A stretch of DNA of 64,000 nt from Owenia fusiformis (Eukaryota; Annelida; Polychaeta; Sabellida; Oweniidae), in NCBI GenBank assembly GCA_903813345.2, contig CAIIXF020000004.1, positions 20,246,477 to 20,310,476 on the forward strand, given 5' to 3'. The translations under genes were made by a program, and so were the position numbers. The notes beneath the pieces were generated by a model. It was given only the letters and a program-made list of their open reading frames with translations, made no database searches and had not been told where the DNA came from. This document shows, one piece after another, positions 22,202 to 34,475 of this stretch (its first letter is position 1; each line of letters opens with the position of its first letter).

Positions 22202-22336
22202 ACGAATGCACCAGAGATAATGGTGGATGTGACCAAGTATGCAGGAATACAGTTGGTTCCTACATCTGCAGCTGTGAATCTGGATTCAGATTAGCCAGCG
22301 ATGGACATACATGTACATCGTCAAATCTAATCGTGG
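22202..22336 (+). CDS. Gene A exon: calcium-binding EGF domain
   Basis: 45 codons, phase 1-1, acceptor TTTCTAG, donor GTGG|GTTAGT. Six EGF cysteines, DEC start preceded by DV from the former exon, and the hydroxylation motif [11 protein letters not shown] short tail (TSSNLIVG) links to the chitin-binding domains. Confidence 0.88.
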
Positions 22337-22479
22337 GTTAGTTAATTTACTTTTGTGATAAGTATATATATTTTTTAGTATGACCAATACACAATTTTAA
22401 GTGGAAGCAAATTGAAGTTAACCGCGGAAATTGGTTGCAGATAATGTTTCCATTTTTCATACTAATTGTTTTATTCTAG

Positions 22480-22728
22480 GTGGTGCCTGTTCACCTGGGG
22501 ATATGTTCCTTTACCCAGGTGATTGCTCGATGTACCTAACATGTAATCACAACCGGTTTATACTAATGCGATGCGATCCTGGGACTCGCTTTAACAATGA
22601 ACTGAAGGTGTGTGACCACGAGAAAAATGTGCCATGTCCAAGCAAGGGTCAAAAAGAAACAGTTGCGGTAGCGAAAGAGGGCGTTGATCATGGTGATGAT
22701 AATGATGAACCGAATGTTATAAGAAAAG
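22480..22728 (+). CDS. Gene A exon: peritrophin-A (CBM14) chitin-binding domain 1
   Basis: 83 codons, phase 1-1, acceptor ATTCTAG, donor AAAG|GTGATA. Six cysteines in peritrophin-A order (CSPGDMFLYPGDCSMYLTC ... RCDPGTRFN ... VCDHEKNVPC), with the typical aromatic residues between cysteines 2 and 4. Followed by a charged linker (GVDHGDDNDEPN). Confidence 0.88.
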
Positions 22729-23249
22729 GTGATATTTCTCTACTTCATATTAGACTTTTTTCAATCTAAGGTACCTATGTACCAATGCTATATTATATAC
22801 ATGTAGATCATTCTTCTTTGGGAACTTGATGTCCGGTACTTTCCGTTGAATAAAACCCGAGAATATAGATTTTTGTTATTGAAAAAATCGTATTGTCCCG
22901 CCCAATCCCGCTCACGAAAATCGTATTTACCTCCAATCACACTCACGAAAATGTTATTCACCTCCCGGGAATCGTTTCCAAATAAATCTTTCCATTTCGT
23001 CCAGTTGGGTCAATACAGTATAGTCGGGTATATATTCAAAAATTTTACATTTTCCTAAACATTTTAATTTTTTCAATTTTTTCTCTGATTCAACAGAGGA
23101 TTTTAGGTAGATAATGTTCTAGCTTGACCATGAGGAATACCCCTCGGATGGTATCAATATCTGCGTTCCCTCGGGAAATATTGATATCATCCTTGTGATA
23201 TTCCCCATATGAAATCCCTCCTGGTGAATAACTTCTTTTTACTTTTCAG

Positions 23250-23413
23250 ATGAGCCTTGTGAGACTGATGATGAGATCCAAGATCCAGCCGATTGCTCTA
23301 GATATTTGATATGCTCTCATGGAACGTACATATCAAAGCCATGTGGCTCTGGGAGGCGGTTCAGCAGCATTTTCAAAATGTGCGACTTTGCAGCCAATGT
23401 CCAATGCCCCTAA
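23250..23413 (+). CDS. Gene A terminal exon: peritrophin-A (CBM14) domain 2 and stop
   Basis: Acceptor CTTTTCAG, phase 1 in. Encodes a second six-cysteine CBM14 (PCETDDEI...DCSRYLICSHG...PCGSGRRF...MCDFAANVQC) ending in P and TAA at 23411-23413. Ending the protein on chitin-binding modules suggests the C-terminus docks to chitin or a related matrix glycan. Confidence 0.88.
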
Positions 23414-23507
23414 ACAATGGCATGTGCTTATAACATTAACATTTGTTCATTGACATGGCCTATAACGTTTATCCTATATTCTATGCTTGCTTAAAGTGTT
23501 TCCAAAA

Positions 23508-23513
23508 ATTAAA
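23508..23513 (+). terminator. Probable poly(A) signal of gene A
   Basis: ATTAAA, the common variant hexamer, about 95 bp after the stop codon. No AATAAA occurs closer. Confidence 0.4.
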
Positions 23514-23644
23514 CAGTATATTCGATGCTTTGTGGCAATATATACCTTATTTTGTTATTTGTTGCATAATTTTATAATGATAATGTTGACATAGTATTGG
23601 TCAAGTGTTTTATTGTGCCGTTCAGTGAATGTATACATATGAAC

Positions 23645-23800
23645 ACAATACTTTTTTTTTTCATTTATTTCATAATAATATAACAATGGAATGTACAAAG
23701 CATGTGCACTCGACACCCTTAGTAATTGGGCGTATCAGTGCATATATCAAAAATTATTGCAGAGCAATCACAAAACATATAATATATAACAATATAACAT
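23645..23800 (-). repeat. SINE-like dispersed repeat
   Basis: T-rich run, then GTGCACTCGACACCC and TATCAGTGCATATATC, similar to the repeat at 4.6 kb. Lies just downstream of gene A. Confidence 0.35.
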
Positions 23801-24251
23801 ACATTATCTAAATTGTTTAGATGCAATACAGAAACTTTGAAGTCTAGATATAAATAATTAATTTAAATGGAATTTGATCTTGTATAGTATTTCCATTCAT
23901 TACTTGACGTTACGCAAAATATGACTGGCGTATTGTGTAGGGAATCTTTATGAGATTTCAGATATGACTGGGGAAACAGTAAAGTAGAACAATAAATCAT
24001 ACTTATCATAGTACGTAACATATTTCAGTTTGATCCAAGAACCTCAACACTTGGTTTACAGAAAATGAACCGCTTGTGTGCGGGTTCCACTTTTCAATCA
24101 AGGCAACACTGCCCTATGCGTTTTTATATCCTTGATGTTCTGAGAGATAGACACCTTTAAAATATCTAGATAATAATCCAGATTTCAGAATAGTGTAATA
24201 CTACTTTAGATCTAATTCATTTTTGAATGAGGCTCGTATTTTCTGATTATA

Positions 24252-25113
24252 TCGGGTGTCCCCCAAAAAACGTCACACTTTTTGACAAGAATTTTCTCAG
24301 CAATTACAGGCTCAAATTTATTGAAAAGCTTTATAAAGTAGCCTTGGTATTTTTAGCAAGTTGTTAGAATATGATGGAAATCGGTTCCACATTATGTGAG
24401 AATTGACTAATTCAAAAATGCACGTCAAGAAATCCAATATCAGAGCTTGCTCAATGAGACTTTCTTTGCGTTTGTGCCTGCTATACGTGATAAAATAGTC
24501 ATTATAAGCTGTTCTAGTCTCAAAAACAGCTTGTCTGTGGGTCAGGTTTATTATTTGTTTCATTGTTCTCTGTTTTTCAAAATACATTCTGTCCCAAATT
24601 TCAGTATTGAGGAGGATAAACAATGCCTGTGATAGGCGATAAGGCTATACCATTGAGAACTGTTTCAAGGTGAAAGCATTGAGTGGAAGATCAATCGTAA
24701 AGGAATTTTATTTTTTATTATTTTTATTTATTTCTTGTTTCCTTCATTTATTAGGGTCATGAGAGTCATATTACTGTAAATATACTTTGAACAAAAATGC
24801 ACTCAATTCAACATACATTAAAGGACAGTATAATTATGTAATGGGAGGCGATATCGATGGAAAAATACACAAAAGTATTTCTGCTTGGAAAAACAGCTTC
24901 TTTCATACTGAAATAAGTGGCAATTCCATTGATATTGAATTTTTTGACATGCATTTTTGAATTTGTCAATTTTCACCTAATATGTACCAATTTCTATCAT
25001 ATTTGTATACCTTGCTAATGATACCCTGAGGTTACTTTATAGAATTTTTCAAAAAATTTGAGCCTGTCATTGCTGAGAAAATAAAAAGTGTGTGACGTTT
25101 TTGGGACACCCGA
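24252..25113. mobile_element. TA-flanked MITE with TCGGGTGTCCC ends
   Basis: Inverted repeats of about 190 bp begin TCGGGTGTCCC and are flanked by TA (24250-24251, 25114-25115). A T-rich SINE-like segment lies in the middle (24705-24845). No transposase motif in the ORFs inside. Its right TA is immediately followed by the TA of the next element. A decayed relative lies at 33155-33945. Confidence 0.78.
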
Positions 25114-26674
25114 TATACACTCCCCTCCATAAGTTTGGCAACCTTTTTCCCCATTGAACTACGTGTTAAAGCCTCTTTACGTTTGAATTTTTATTTACTT
25201 AACTAGCGATTAAATAACTTATAATATTGATGGAAACGTAACTTGACTTTATATCCAATACCTCCAAATTTTCTCAATTTTTTTCCTCAATTACAATAGG
25301 TCGAAAATTGATGATAAATTTGATGAATTTTTGAAAATCGTCATTCCCATGTAATCCAACGGGAAATGGAGGGTTCGGGGCAAATCAGAAATCAGGATAT
25401 CTTTTCAGTAAAAGATTCAGCAAAAAATATTTTTATATAGAAAATTGAATAGTCTAACTTTTTTTAACACTAAGTGTTTAGTTTATTCGATGAATATTAA
25501 AGTTACAGCGCTTCAAAGTCATTTTTGAAAATAATTTTTCGCCTCCTGTGTTATTTCAATGGGAGAAGTTTTTTGAAAAACAATTTTGACTTTAAAGCCC
25601 TATAACTTTGTTGAACCTGAAGAAACATATCAATTTTTTGTTAAACAAAGTTAGCAAATTCAATTGCCTGCCTAACTCGTATTTTTTGCAAGGACTCGGA
25701 TGGATGGATATTCTGCTATTACACGTCGCACGAAACTGGGGACAATTAGAGTAACATTATGGCGTCAAAATACAAAACAATACAATGTAGTGTGGGAGCA
25801 AAAGTCCAAATAAGAGGTTCCGTGTCCTTTTTAGAGGCGAGCTAAACGACATATGTTTTCATGAACTAGAAATGATACTGATCAAGAAAAATGATGTTGG
25901 CAATTCTGAATCCGCGACGGCGTTGCTATGGTAACCAAGTAAATATGCCACGCCCACTTTTAGGGGCTCCTTTCAGTGTATGGCCCCTATCTCTGTCAAT
26001 ATTGCTCAGATTTAGATGAAATTCACACCAAATGGAAAATAATGGAAAATGCAATCAGGAAATATTAAGTTGGCAATTCTGAATCCGATATGGCGTTGCT
26101 ATGGTAGCAAAGTAAATATCCCACACCCACTTTTAGAGTCTCTTTTCAGTGTTTGGTCCCTATCTTCGTCAATATTGCCCAGATTTAGGTGACATTGGTA
26201 CTAAATGAAAGGTCATGGAAAGAGCAATCAAACGGTTTTAAAAATATGCAAATAAGGTGATTTACATATCAATTATGACGTCATAAACGTTTGTTCTTGT
26301 ATATTTAATTTTAATCATGATGTATAAATCTGGGAAATTATGGTCTTTAAAATGGTCAGTAATGCTCCTAAGTAGTTAATTAGTTCATTTCTTTTCGATG
26401 AGTTTATTAGTTTATTTCATTCATACATGTATGGTCATAAAAATTGAAAAAATGTAATGAAAATATCCAATTCAAGCTGTTGCTATGGTAACAGTATGTT
26501 GCAAAACTATCTGCTGTGAAAACAATTCTTTGGGAAATGTTACATTTTGACTAGTTGACTGACATGTATTCCTTTTAAAATTTGATGGCTGTCAGAAAAT
26601 AACCTAATAACGATAGAAAATTATATTATTTGGATTGTGTTATATTATGATGTCATAATGGCAATTATTAATCA

Positions 26675-26936
26675 GGGGCGCAACCAGCTTTCAATCAGGG
26701 GGGAGGGGTGCGATATCGGCATAAGCAACTCAAAAAAGTTTAATTTGACTTGAATTTTACAAAAATTCCTTCAAAATTGAGCTAGAAGCTTCAAGTCAAA
26801 AGCATTTTTAAAGCTCTTCTGCTGAAAGAACAATGGAAATGACGTCTTGGATCTCCTGCTCTAATGGTTCTATTTTTATTGCTAAATGGGGGGGGGGGGG
26901 GGTTGGCCCAATCACACCACCTGGCTATCCCTATTT
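26675..26936 (+). repeat. GTAGCCAG-type MITE copy inside the giant element
   Basis: Starts GGGGCGCAACCAGCTTTCA and ends CACCTGGCTATCCC, with a 15-G run near 26888-26902. Same family as 55404-55647. Confidence 0.55.
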
Positions 26937-28023
26937 TAGCTGTTGTATTCAGGTGATTATGCCATCCCCACTTTGTGTATATGCAATTTTCATCAAATGG
27001 AAACTAAAGAATCAGACGATGCATGGGGAATGTAGATTGACAGACTGATATACCTGTTATGGTATGACTACCATAGCTGTTTTCGAAATTATTTTCTTGA
27101 AATAAGGTAAAATTGCTCAAGATGATTCCAAATTGGTATCTAGTCCTTTTACATTCACCATAAAAGTAGGTCAAAGCTGAAAACAATGATTGATTTACAT
27201 TATATTTCTTTACACGTATAAAGTACGATCAAGAAATATTATGGGCAATTCTGAATCTGCGATGCCGTTGCTATGGTAACCAAGTAAATATGCTACGCCC
27301 GTTTTTAGGGGCTCTTTTCAGTGTTTGGCCCCCATCTCCACCATTATTGCTCAGATTTTGATGAAATTCAGACCAATTTGAAAGTAATAGATAATGCAAT
27401 CAGGATATATTAAGTTGACAATTCTGAATAAACGATGACGTTGCTATGGTAACAAAGTAAATATGCCCCACCCACTTTTAGGGGCTCTTTTCAGTATTTG
27501 GCCCTTGTTTTCTTCATTATTGATCAGATTTAGATGAAATTTGCACCAAATCAAAGGTAATAGATAGAGCAATCAGACAGTTAGTAAACTATGCAAATAG
27601 GATGATTTTCATATTGATTATGACGTCATAAATGTTTGTTCTTGCATATTTTATCTTAATCATGATGTATTAATCTGTGATATTATTGTTTTTAAAATAG
27701 TCAGTAATGCTTTTAACTAATTAATTAGTTTATTTCTTTAAGTTGAGTTTATAATTTTACTTCATTCATACTTGCATGGTCATAAAAACTGATGGAATCA
27801 AAAATGTAATGAAAGTGTCCAATTTATGCTGTTGCTATGGTAAAAGCACGTAGCAAAACTATCTGATGTAAAAAAATTCTTTGGAAAATTTTACATTTTG
27901 ACTAGCTGACTGACACATGTATTCTTTTTAAAATATGATGACAGAAAATAATCTTATAACTATAGAAAATAATTTAATTTGGATTGTGTTATGTTATGAT
28001 GTCATAATGGCAATTATTAATCA

Positions 28024-28250
28024 GGGGTGCAGCCAGCGTTCAGTCAGGAGAGGGGGATTGCGCTTGTGGCATAAGCAACCCAAAAATGTTTTTAAGATTT
28101 GTTTTGAATTTTACAAAATTGATGCACCTTCCTTCAAAACTGAGCTAGAAGCTTCAGGTCAAAATGATTTTAAAGCTCTTCTTCTATTTAATGGTTCTAT
28201 TTTTTTTTGTTTATGGGGGCGCACCCATCGCACCCCCTGGCAATGCCTAT
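28024..28250 (+). repeat. GTAGCCAG-type MITE copy
   Basis: Starts GGGGTGCAGCCAGCGTTCAG and ends ACCCCCTGGCAATGCC. Part of the second tandem unit of the 25-31 kb element. Confidence 0.55.
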
Positions 28251-29163
28251 GTTAATCCAATATGAGGTTGCTATGGTAACAAGGTGAATATGCCATCCCC
28301 TGTTCAGGGCTTTTTCAAAGTTTCGCTTCTATCTTTGTCATGATTACAGCTTGAGTGTGTATGAAATATTCACCAAATTGAAGCTAAAGAATCAGAAAAT
28401 GCATGGATATGCAGTATATTGACTGACTGGCATACCCATCGTGGCAAAAATAGCTGCTAATGGTTTTGAAATCCGAAAAATATGTTCAACGTCAATTAAC
28501 ATAAGAAATAATATCATTTTATGGTATAGGTCAATACTTTAGCCTATTTCATCTTTTAAGGTCATGTAGACATAACTGTACCAATTCTGAACCGAATGGT
28601 TGGATATCGGATTTCAAAACCAAAAGCATATCTTAAATCAGGGGCTTTCATACTCCATACTTGTAAAGAAATGGAATCAATCATAGTTTTCAGCTTTGAC
28701 CTCATTTTATGGTGAAGGTTCCAATTTGGGTTCCAATTTGGAATCATTTTGAGCAATTTACCTTATTTCAAGAGATAATCACAAAAAGCAGCTATGATAC
28801 CATAACAGGTACTGTACTCCTGGTATTTTTCGCCTGCGATTTAGTTTCGTGCTTAATAAAAAAGCAAAAACTAATCTTTATTATTCGTGGGGATTTCTGA
28901 AATTTAGTATTACAATTTGTGTTTTGTAAAATGTTTGTCAAGTGTTTTAGGCGATTAATGGGATAGTTAGTACCAATGTCTGTTACAGAGGAATCATTTT
29001 GAGCAATTTTACCTTATTTCAAGAAAATAATCACAAAAATCAGCTATGATACCATGACAGGTACTTAGTTTGTCAGTCAGCCAATCAACATTATTCATGT
29101 ATCGTCTAATTCACCTAGCATATTCACCTAATGGTTACCATAGCAACATCAAGTTGGATTAAC

Positions 29164-29394
29164 ATAGGCAGTGCTTAGGGGGGGGGGGGGGTGCGCTGGG
29201 TTCACCTAACCCCTCATATCCGATAAAAATAGAACCATTAGATAAAAGAAGGCTTTCGACTTGAAGCTTTTTGCTAAATTTTGAAGGAAGTTGGATCAAT
29301 TTTTGTAAAATTCAAAACCTATCTTATAAATACTTTTTGGTTGCCTGTGCCACGATCGCAGGCCCCCTTCTGACTGAAAGCTGGCTGCGCCCCT
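29164..29394 (-). repeat. GTAGCCAG-type MITE copy, inverted
   Basis: Complement of the copies at 26.7 and 28.0 kb: poly-G at the left edge, AAAGCTGGCTGCGCCCCTAA at the right. Part of the right arm of the giant inverted repeat. Confidence 0.55.
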
Positions 29395-31908
29395 AATTAA
29401 AAATTGCCATTATGACATCATAATATAACAAAATCCAAATTTAATACGTATGGTTATTAGATTATTTTCTGTCATCAAATTTTAAAAAGAATACATGTTA
29501 GTCAACTGGTCAAAATGTAACATTTCCTAAAGAATTCTTGTTTGCAGCAGGTGGTTTTGTTGCATGCTGTCACCAAAGCAACAGTGTGAATTGAACACTT
29601 CCATTATATTTATTCAACTATTATGATCATACATGTGTGAATGGAATAAACTAATAAACTCAACTAAAAGAAACAAACAAGACTAGTTAAAAACATTATA
29701 CGGACCATTTTAAAGACAATAATTTACCAGATCTATACATTATGATTAAAATAAAATATGCAAGAACAAAGAGTTATGACGTCATAATTGATATGCCAAT
29801 CACCATAATTGCATATATTAAAAACTGTCTGATTGTTCTATCTATTACCTTTCATTTGGTGCAAATTTCATCTTAATCTGAGCAATAATGACTAAGTTAT
29901 GGGCCAAACACTGAAAATAGCTCCGAAAAGTGGGTGTGGCATATTTACTTTGTTACCATAGCAACGCCATATCGGATCCAGAATTGCCAACTTAATATTT
30001 TCTGATTGCATTATCCATTAGCTTCCATTTGGTGTAAATTTCATCTAAATCTAAACAAAAATGACGGAGATAGGGGCCATACACTGAAAATAGCCCCTAA
30101 AAGTGGGCGTGGCATATTGACTTGGTTACCATAGCAACGCCGTCGCGGATTCAGAATTGCCAACATCATTTTTCTTGGTAAGTATCACGTATAGTTCATG
30201 AAAATATATGTCGCTTAGCTCGCCTCTAAAAAGGAAACGGAATGACCTTTGCTCCCATACTAATGAGTATAGGGCGCAATCAGCATTATAACGTCAAAAA
30301 CGACAAGCGTTACATTTTGTCAATTTTAGTCAACCTAGAAATAAGATGCTTTCTTCTTATTCAATCCTGGTAAAATTCACAGAGCAACAAGATCTCGAGG
30401 ACAATATTTCTAAAATGTTTTTGATTTTTGAAAAACGGTCGGGAAATCCAATCGGGGCGTTAGCAAAAATTGATATGTATGAGATTTGTGGTAAAAAATC
30501 GATGCGTTACATTTTTTCAAGTCTCTAAAAACAACTCTTATTTTCTTATTATTTGAAGAATAAAGAAATCGGTTATTGTTTTGTAAATTTCCCCATGACA
30601 ATATTGTGCAGTTAAATTTTTTTTGAAATCAGACCTAAATTAGAAGGTTAAATAAAGGTAAACTTATTGCTTGTCTCCTTCGCCTTCAAAACCTTACACA
30701 ATTTTGAAAACTTTAAAAGCGTTCATATAAGACGATTTGAACTGTAGCCGCTAGGCAATTGTGACGTCATAAAAGCACATGTTTCAATGAATAAAATGTG
30801 AAATTTTAGTAAAATTCTGATCAGTATTTCAAAAGTTATCCCGAATTCAACGAACCGTGTAAGCATGGAATGTTACGTCTTACAGCGTATTTGACGATGT
30901 CGGAGTACATTTAACTTTAAAAATATGGTAGATCTCATCAAACTTTTCAAGGAAAAATGATTTCAGTGAAATGCGAATAAAAAATACTTCAAATTGATAT
31001 ATAATGCACATAGTTAGCTTTTTAAATAAGGCAGATATTAACGCTTGGAGCTGAGATTAGCCCGTATTTCCCGAATTGTCCCCAGGTCCGTGCACGTCAT
31101 ATATATGACTTGCGGCAAACCTACCATTTCCCATTGGTTAACATGGGAATGTCGATTTTCAAAAATTCATCAAATTTATCATCAATTTTCGACCTATTGT
31201 AATTGAAGAAAAAAATTGAGAAAATTTGGAGGTATTGGAATTAAAGTCAAATTACGTTTCCATCAATAGTATAAGTATTTTCATTGCAGGTTAAGTAAAT
31301 AAAAATTCAAAGGTAAAGAGGCTTTAACACGTAGTTCAATGGGGGAAAAAAGGTTGCCAAACTTATGGAGGGGAGTGTACATTCTATTAATTAATAAAAT
31401 AACAAATATGACATATAGTAATTTAAAATGATTTGATGATCAAATAGGCGAGGCGAAACTAGGCAAAAGAGGATAATATACTTATATCGGAAACATAACA
31501 GGGTTTTAATAGATTCTTAGAAATAGTTTTAAAACAGGCATATAATTTCCTCCTTCAATATTTCAAAAATCACAAACAAACCTTTTCAAATGACAACTAA
31601 ATAAATTTACGAATGTACATAATGGCACTTGTTGTTGGTTTCGGTTTGGTCTTGTGTCTACCAAAGACATCTTCAGTTTTTTGAAATACGAGCTGCTAAT
31701 TTACTTTGTAATCCTTAGCATAAAGTGGATGTCATATGATCTTAAAAGTACTTAATAGTAAGATGATTGTGTCAGTCTTTGCGTTCCACTCCTTGAATAA
31801 AATAACAATCAAGGGCACCTTAAGTCATTAGCTTGTTTGGAGCCACATCGGTCGCATCACAGCCTTTTCCATTGACATTGTTTGATCTTAAATCTGCAAC
31901 GAGCCACG

Positions 31909-31967
31909 ATGCAGTTGAAGATTATCCTCGCACTGGTGATGGTTGTACTCCCGATGCCCTCACTCGG
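31909..31967 (+). CDS. Gene B exon 1: signal peptide
   Basis: ATG with an A at -3, then MQLKIILALVMVVLPMPSLG, a typical signal peptide (basic residue, hydrophobic core, small residues at the end). Donor CGG|GTAAGT, phase 2 out. Another reading across this region is open but has no signal-peptide or domain character. A possible TATA-like stretch (AATAAAATAAC) lies about 105 bp upstream. The start is 532 bp right of the 6.26-kb element. Confidence 0.72.
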
Positions 31968-32630
31968 GTAAGTTGTGGTATTCAAGACTCGTTACAATTT
32001 AGAATTTTGATCTAAATTCCTTTTTAAATATTGGAGCGTGTGTAGATTCTTACTGAGGTGCCTCAATTATATTATTACATATTCTATTCCAAGTTAGATC
32101 AAATTGCTTAATGCAAACATTTGTAAATGTAATAGGTTAAATATTTTGTTCGAGAAAGTGTCAAAAGTCTACTTTTTGGCGTCAAAACTTTTTCACATCA
32201 GACGCGCGATGGGAGCACGAAAGCCTCATTTCTCGCTTCTTTTAACATTCAATGAATGCTCCCTTTAGCACTTTAGGTCATCGCCATTTTCAAGTTATTT
32301 TGCTTTTTGAAAAATGGCAGTTTTGACGGAAAACTCAAAGCGTGCTAGTTGCAGTAGGGGCTGGGGTACAATACTCTATTTTATTTATTCTTAATAATTT
32401 TAATTACTGCTCATACAAGAAGTAACATTGGGATCGCTGTTTAAGTGAATATTTATAATATGCTAGGACGTCTTACAACTTGTTAGTTGCGATGGAATTG
32501 GATAGAGTATTTGCTCATGTGTATGTATAGTAGTCTGCGAGCTGTGCTTTGAGGGATTAGGATAGCTGTTAATGTGCAAGTTCATATTTTTAAGGGGGTA
32601 TTGTTACACATACGTCAGGACGTCCTACAG

Positions 32631-32681
32631 TGCAAAGCACTATAGCAGCTGCGGTTGGTGGGGCTGGAGTAGATGTTCCAG
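32631..32681 (+). CDS. Gene B exon 2: EMI-like motif, first part
   Basis: Acceptor CTACAG, donor CAG|GTGAGC, phase 2-2. Encodes AKHYSSCGWWGWSRCS and joins the next exon as SRYRT. The pattern C-x2-WGW-x2-C-x-RYR is seen at the start of EMI-like modules before CCxGYxGxxC. Short (51 bp) but held by both phases. Confidence 0.7.
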
Positions 32682-33039
32682 GTGAGCTGTATTGCCTGGT
32701 TGAAATTATGTAGGCTAAAATATATGACCAATAGAATTGATGCATTCCAACGCCCGGGCGTTTTAATTGTATTCGACTTATTAACAGTTTCATCAGAAGT
32801 TGTTTCAATGAAATTTGATTCATCTGCACAGTCAATATAGGATGACAACGCCCCACCCTTTTACGTAATATATAGATGTGGGTCATTGTTATGCCCACCC
32901 CATACTTTCTTCAATCATAGTTCGGAGCCCATTGTGTTCGCTAATGAATGAGTATGTATTCCACGTTTTATTGATGCTACTAAGTATTGCGTACAATACG
33001 AGTAGGTTATACAAGACTTACTCATTCACATGTTCTTAG

Positions 33040-33120
33040 GTACCGTACACTATACAGATCAACATCGGTTCCCAAGTGTTGCAATGGTTATCATGGCACG
33101 AATTGTTATTACTTGAAACC
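33040..33120 (+). CDS. Gene B exon 3: CCxGYxGxxC motif
   Basis: Acceptor TTCTTAG, donor ACC|GTAAGT, phase 2-2. Encodes YRTLYRSTSVPKCCNGYHGTNC..., the typical end of an EMI-type module (KCC-x-GY-x-G-x2-C). Confidence 0.75.
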
Positions 33121-33154
33121 GTAAGTTATAAGTTATTTCATCTCATATAAATGC

Positions 33155-33945
33155 ACGGGTGTCCCAAAAAGTGTGACAAGTATTTTCTCAACAATTGATG
33201 AATCAAATTCACTGAAAATGTGTACAAATTAGCCCAGTAGAATCTTTAGTAAGTTGTGAAAATATGAAAAAGGTCAAGTATACGTAATGCAAGTACTAAG
33301 AAATTAAAAATAGCACGTCAAAAAATCCCATGCCAGAGCTCTGTGGTGAGACCATCATAGTGTTTGTGCCAGCTATCAGGTGATATCATCCATCAATCAG
33401 TCAAAATAGCTTGTCCGTGTGTCATTTAATTCGTTTCTTTGTTTCAAATATCCAAAATCAATTCATTTTCAAAATTGGATGTGTTATCGTTACAACAAAT
33501 ACGGAAAAGTATTTTTTATAGGAAATGGATTAATACAGTGACTTTTAAATTGATATCGCTTATTTTGACATACTGTCTACAATTTAACGATACTCACATA
33601 ATATGAGACCAATCTGTTACATATTCACATCGCTAGCTAAAGATACCCTAAAGTGTTTCAAGTAAAGTTTTCAAAGAATTTGGTTTCTATTGCTTAGGAT
33701 TTACTTGTCAAATTGGTTCCCATATATTGGTACAAACGCTATGAAGTTCCCATTGGGTTGCTTCGGTATGGGATCTTTTGACATTTGCTATTTTGAATTT
33801 CTTAGTACTCACATAATATTTTCTTGATCTTTATTATATTGTTGTCACCTGATAATAATCCCGGGTTACTTTGTACAAATTTTAATTGTGAATTTGGTTT
33901 CTCAATTGCTGAAAAATAAATGTCAATAGTGTGTGTATCTATATA
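33155..33945. repeat. Decayed copy of the TCGGGTGTCCC MITE
   Basis: Starts CGGGTGTCCCAAAAAGTGTG and follows the 24252-25113 element with many differences (CTCAACAATT, AGTAAGTTGTGA, GCACGTCAAAAAATCCC). The right end is eroded. Lies in gene B intron 3. Confidence 0.6.
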
Positions 33946-34016
33946 TAATTAAAAATGATGAAATTACGAGTAATATGGTAGTATTTCAAGATAAAATGAC
34001 ACATCTTGTCTTTTAG

Positions 34017-34087
34017 AGGGTTCTGTAACAATCCTTCTAGTTCCAATGCCAAATGTTGTACGGGATACTCTGGCTATTACTGCTCAG
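34017..34087 (+). CDS. Gene B exon 4: second CCxGYxGxxC motif
   Basis: Acceptor TTTTAG, donor TCAG|GTGATG, phase 2 in, phase 1 out. Encodes GFCNNPSSSNAKCCTGYSGYYCS, a small EGF/EMI-like unit. The phase-1 exit fits the cbEGF exon at 34476 and equally the cbEGF exons from 57537. Confidence 0.75.
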
Positions 34088-34475
34088 GTGATGTATTTAT
34101 ATATTATATTAATGTCTTGTTTTCTTGATAATATTTATATATGAGTCTATATATATATATAATGACCTTAACATTTACTGTGATTTCTATGGATTGTGTG
34201 TCCATTATGAATGGAACATTAAGAGAAATTACAAAAATTAAATCTAATTCGGATGTGAATGGGATCATGTTTGAACGGCTAAATAAAAACATAATTGACC
34301 TATTTCAGATATAAATGACTCATCAGTATTCTGTTGCTCAGAGGGGTCATCATAGATGGCGGCTTAATTAGTAATATGCAAATATGAAACGAGGGATTAA
34401 ATTCTTGGAATGAAAAGAAAATATTTTTACGTATTTTGCTAGACACAATATTTTCCATTTACATCTAAAAATCAG

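Larger units (their letters stand above)
3118..23413 (+). other. Gene A, 3' part: large secreted EGF/Ig/GCC2/CBM14 modular protein (locus)
   Basis: Thirteen exons with GT/AG borders and matching phases join into one open frame of 2,031 codons plus stop: 3118-3240, 4217-4303, 4913-5861, 7781-7913, 8091-8247, 15010-16089, 16626-16894, 17595-17729, 18252-20700, 20889-21056, 22202-22336, 22480-22728, 23250-23413. The first exon opens in phase 1, so more gene lies to the left. The protein has no transmembrane segment I can identify in this part, many N-glycosylation sequons, many cysteines and two furin-like sites, so it is most likely secreted. I do not recognise a named orthologue. The chitin-binding C-terminus suggests anchoring to a chitinous or glycan matrix, which is inference. 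Confidence 0.82.
25118..31377. mobile_element. 6.26-kb TA-flanked giant inverted-repeat element
   Basis: Ends CACTCCCCTCCATAAGTTTG with TA flanks (25116-25117, 31378-31379). Inverted matches are not limited to the ends: segments throughout the left half (25118 to about 27190) recur as complements in the right half (about 28984-31377). In the left half a unit of about 1.35 kb is also tandemly repeated (near 25895-27240 and 27241-28560). Each unit contains a MITE with a poly-G tract and several GTTGCTATGGTAAC motifs. No gene is recognisable, so it is non-autonomous. The ends and TA target suggest Tc1/mariner kinship. Confidence 0.75.

Noticed and set aside
24318-24623. 101-codon minus-strand frame inside the TCGGGTGTCCC MITE
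   Set aside because: Overlaps the terminal inverted repeat and lacks any transposase motif.
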